7,306 bases of DNA. It comes from Deltaproteobacteria bacterium (GTDB lineage Bacteria; Desulfobacterota; Desulfobacteria; Desulfobacterales; ETH-SRB1). This document shows, piece by piece, positions 6,461 through 7,306 of this stretch; the first letter of the stretch is position 1; every line of letters begins with the position of its first letter. The notes below the pieces were generated by a model. That model saw only the letters and a program-made list of their open reading frames with translations, made no database searches and had not been told where the DNA came from. Location: contig QMMZ01000089.1 in the NCBI GenBank assembly GCA_003647525.1, positions 1 to 7,306 of the forward strand, given 5' to 3'. The position numbers and the translations under genes were made by a program.

Positions 6461-7222
6461 TTATTTAGTGCTCATTATCTCTTTTGCCAGATCAAAGTAA
6501 CTTTTTGCTCCTGTAGAAGCGGCATCGTACAGCAATATAGGTTTTCCGAAACTTGGAGCTTCTCCCAGTCGTACATTTCTGGGAATAACGGTTTTGAAAA
6601 CAAGATTCTTGAAATATTTCTCCGCATCTTCAGCCACTTGATACGACAGGTTAGTTCTTTTATCAAACATGGTTAAAAGAATGCCTGCAATTTTAAGATT
6701 CGGATTTAGACCACGCTTTATAAGCTTTACTGTTTGCAGAAGCTGACCAAGCCCTTCCAGGGCATAAAATTCACACTGAAGTGGAATCAGCATTGAATCG
6801 GCTGCTGTCAGAGCGTTTACCGTCAAAAGGCTTAAAGAGGGCGGGCAGTCTATTAATATATAATCAAATGAATCATTAAGTTGGCCAAGCAGTTTCTTTA
6901 ATGCAATTTCACGTTCAGGGTTTGACATCATTTCCACTTCAAAACCTATGAGTTCAACTCTCGATGGAATGACTTTCAGGCTATCTATATCGCTGTCCAT
7001 AATAAGATTCCCGGGTTCGGTTTCTCCAATCATGCCATGATATAATGTTGTGGAAATACTGGTTTTATCAATACCCATTCCCGTGGTAGCATTTCCCTGT
7101 GGATCACAATCAACAAGGAGGGTTTTTTTCTCTGAAACCGCTAATGCGGCAGATAAATTGATAGCTGTAGTGGTTTTTCCTACGCCGCCTTTCTGGTTTG
7201 CTATGCATATGATTTGTGGCAT
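6461..7222 (-). CDS. parA: ParA/Soj chromosome-partitioning ATPase
   Basis: A 253-residue protein of the usual length for the chromosomal ParA/Soj group. The deviant Walker A KGGVGKTT is at 11-18, DCDPQGN (switch I/A') at 38-44 and Walker B YILIDCPPSL at 121-130. MFDKRTNLS (185-193) includes the arginine region used by Soj for non-specific DNA binding, and VIPRNVRLGEAPSFGKPI (212-229) is the conserved C-terminal signature. There is no N-terminal helix-turn-helix, unlike plasmid type Ia ParA, so autoregulation through an operator is not expected. ATP-bound dimers coat the nucleoid and ParB triggers hydrolysis, driving origin segregation. The ATG at 7222 has AGGAA about 6 bases upstream. It is the first gene of the parAB pair within the window. 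Confidence 0.97.
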   Translation of the reverse strand: MPQIICIANQKGGVGKTTTAINLSAALAVSEKKTLLVDCDPQGNATTGMGIDKTSISTTLYHGMIGETEPGNLIMDSDIDSLKVIPSRVELIGFEVEMMSNPEREIALKKLLGQLNDSFDYILIDCPPSLSLLTVNALTAADSMLIPLQCEFYALEGLGQLLQTVKLIKRGLNPNLKIAGILLTMFDKRTNLSYQVAEDAEKYFKNLVFKTVIPRNVRLGEAPSFGKPILLYDAASTGAKSYFDLAKEIMSTK

Positions 7223-7275
7223 AAAAAATTCCTAACACAAAACTTGTTATTTGAAAAGGATATATGTTATAAATT
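7223..7275. other. AT-rich leader upstream of parA
   Basis: This short AT-rich stretch contains the parA Shine-Dalgarno (AGGAA) and, on the minus strand, TATAAC near 7266-7271 that could serve as a -10 box. No matching -35 is visible; the expected position falls in the tandem repeat. Promoter assignment is therefore weak. Confidence 0.3.
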
Positions 7276-7306
7276 GGTTCACGGTTCACGGTTCACGGTT
7301 CACGGT
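7276..7306 (+). repeat. 7-bp tandem repeat (GGTTCAC), truncated by window edge
   Basis: Four perfect copies of GGTTCAC plus three further bases run to the end of the window. The array may be longer outside. Such heptamer arrays are typical of slipped-strand expansion in intergenic DNA; its position upstream of parA means that copy number could alter the promoter region. Confidence 0.9.

Overview
The window looks like chromosomal or large-contig DNA from a Gram-negative bacterium. Coding sequence is moderately AT-rich, initiation sites carry clear Shine-Dalgarno sequences, and the intergenic DNA holds palindromic repeats. The style of the parAB genes, the 7-bp tandem repeat at the right edge and the REP-like elements recall Desulfobacterota (former Deltaproteobacteria). 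That placement is an inference from general resemblance, because no rRNA or other marker gene is present. All supported genes lie on the minus strand, so transcription runs from right to left.

Right part (about 5541-7306): a chromosome-partitioning pair. parA/soj (6461-7222) is followed 17 bp later by parB/spo0J (5541-6443). Upstream of parA is a short AT-rich leader and then an array of a 7-bp repeat that runs off the window.

Centre (5174-5540): 367 bp without a gene. It contains two copies of a composite palindromic element of about 90 bp in inverted orientation (5184-5277 and 5300-5388). Each copy is a string of three short hairpins. The copies differ at paired positions that keep the stems intact, which points to a conserved folded structure of the REP/BIME kind. 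Three further small hairpins follow at 5398-5460.

Left part (1-5173): a compact gene row that reads as one operon. It begins with a P-loop ATPase of AAA+/STAND type, whose reading frame is broken by a single +1 shift near 4472-4480. The next gene overlaps it and encodes a 507-residue protein with a degenerate NTPase-like N-terminal half and four long TPR-type repeats. Sixteen bp later comes cmr1 (RAMP subunit of a type III-B CRISPR effector), then after 3 bp the start of cmr2/cas10, which runs off the left edge. The visible Cmr2 starts directly at its GPVQDF segment, so it has no N-terminal HD nuclease domain.

The point of most interest is the ATPase + TPR pair placed as the first genes of a Cmr operon. 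The spacing (gene overlap, stop codon abutting the next Shine-Dalgarno, 3-bp gap) suggests co-expression with the Cmr complex. It may be an accessory signalling or regulatory module for type III CRISPR immunity, or a separate NTPase conflict system that happens to sit upstream. No CRISPR array, cas1/cas2, cas6 or CARF effector is visible in this window.
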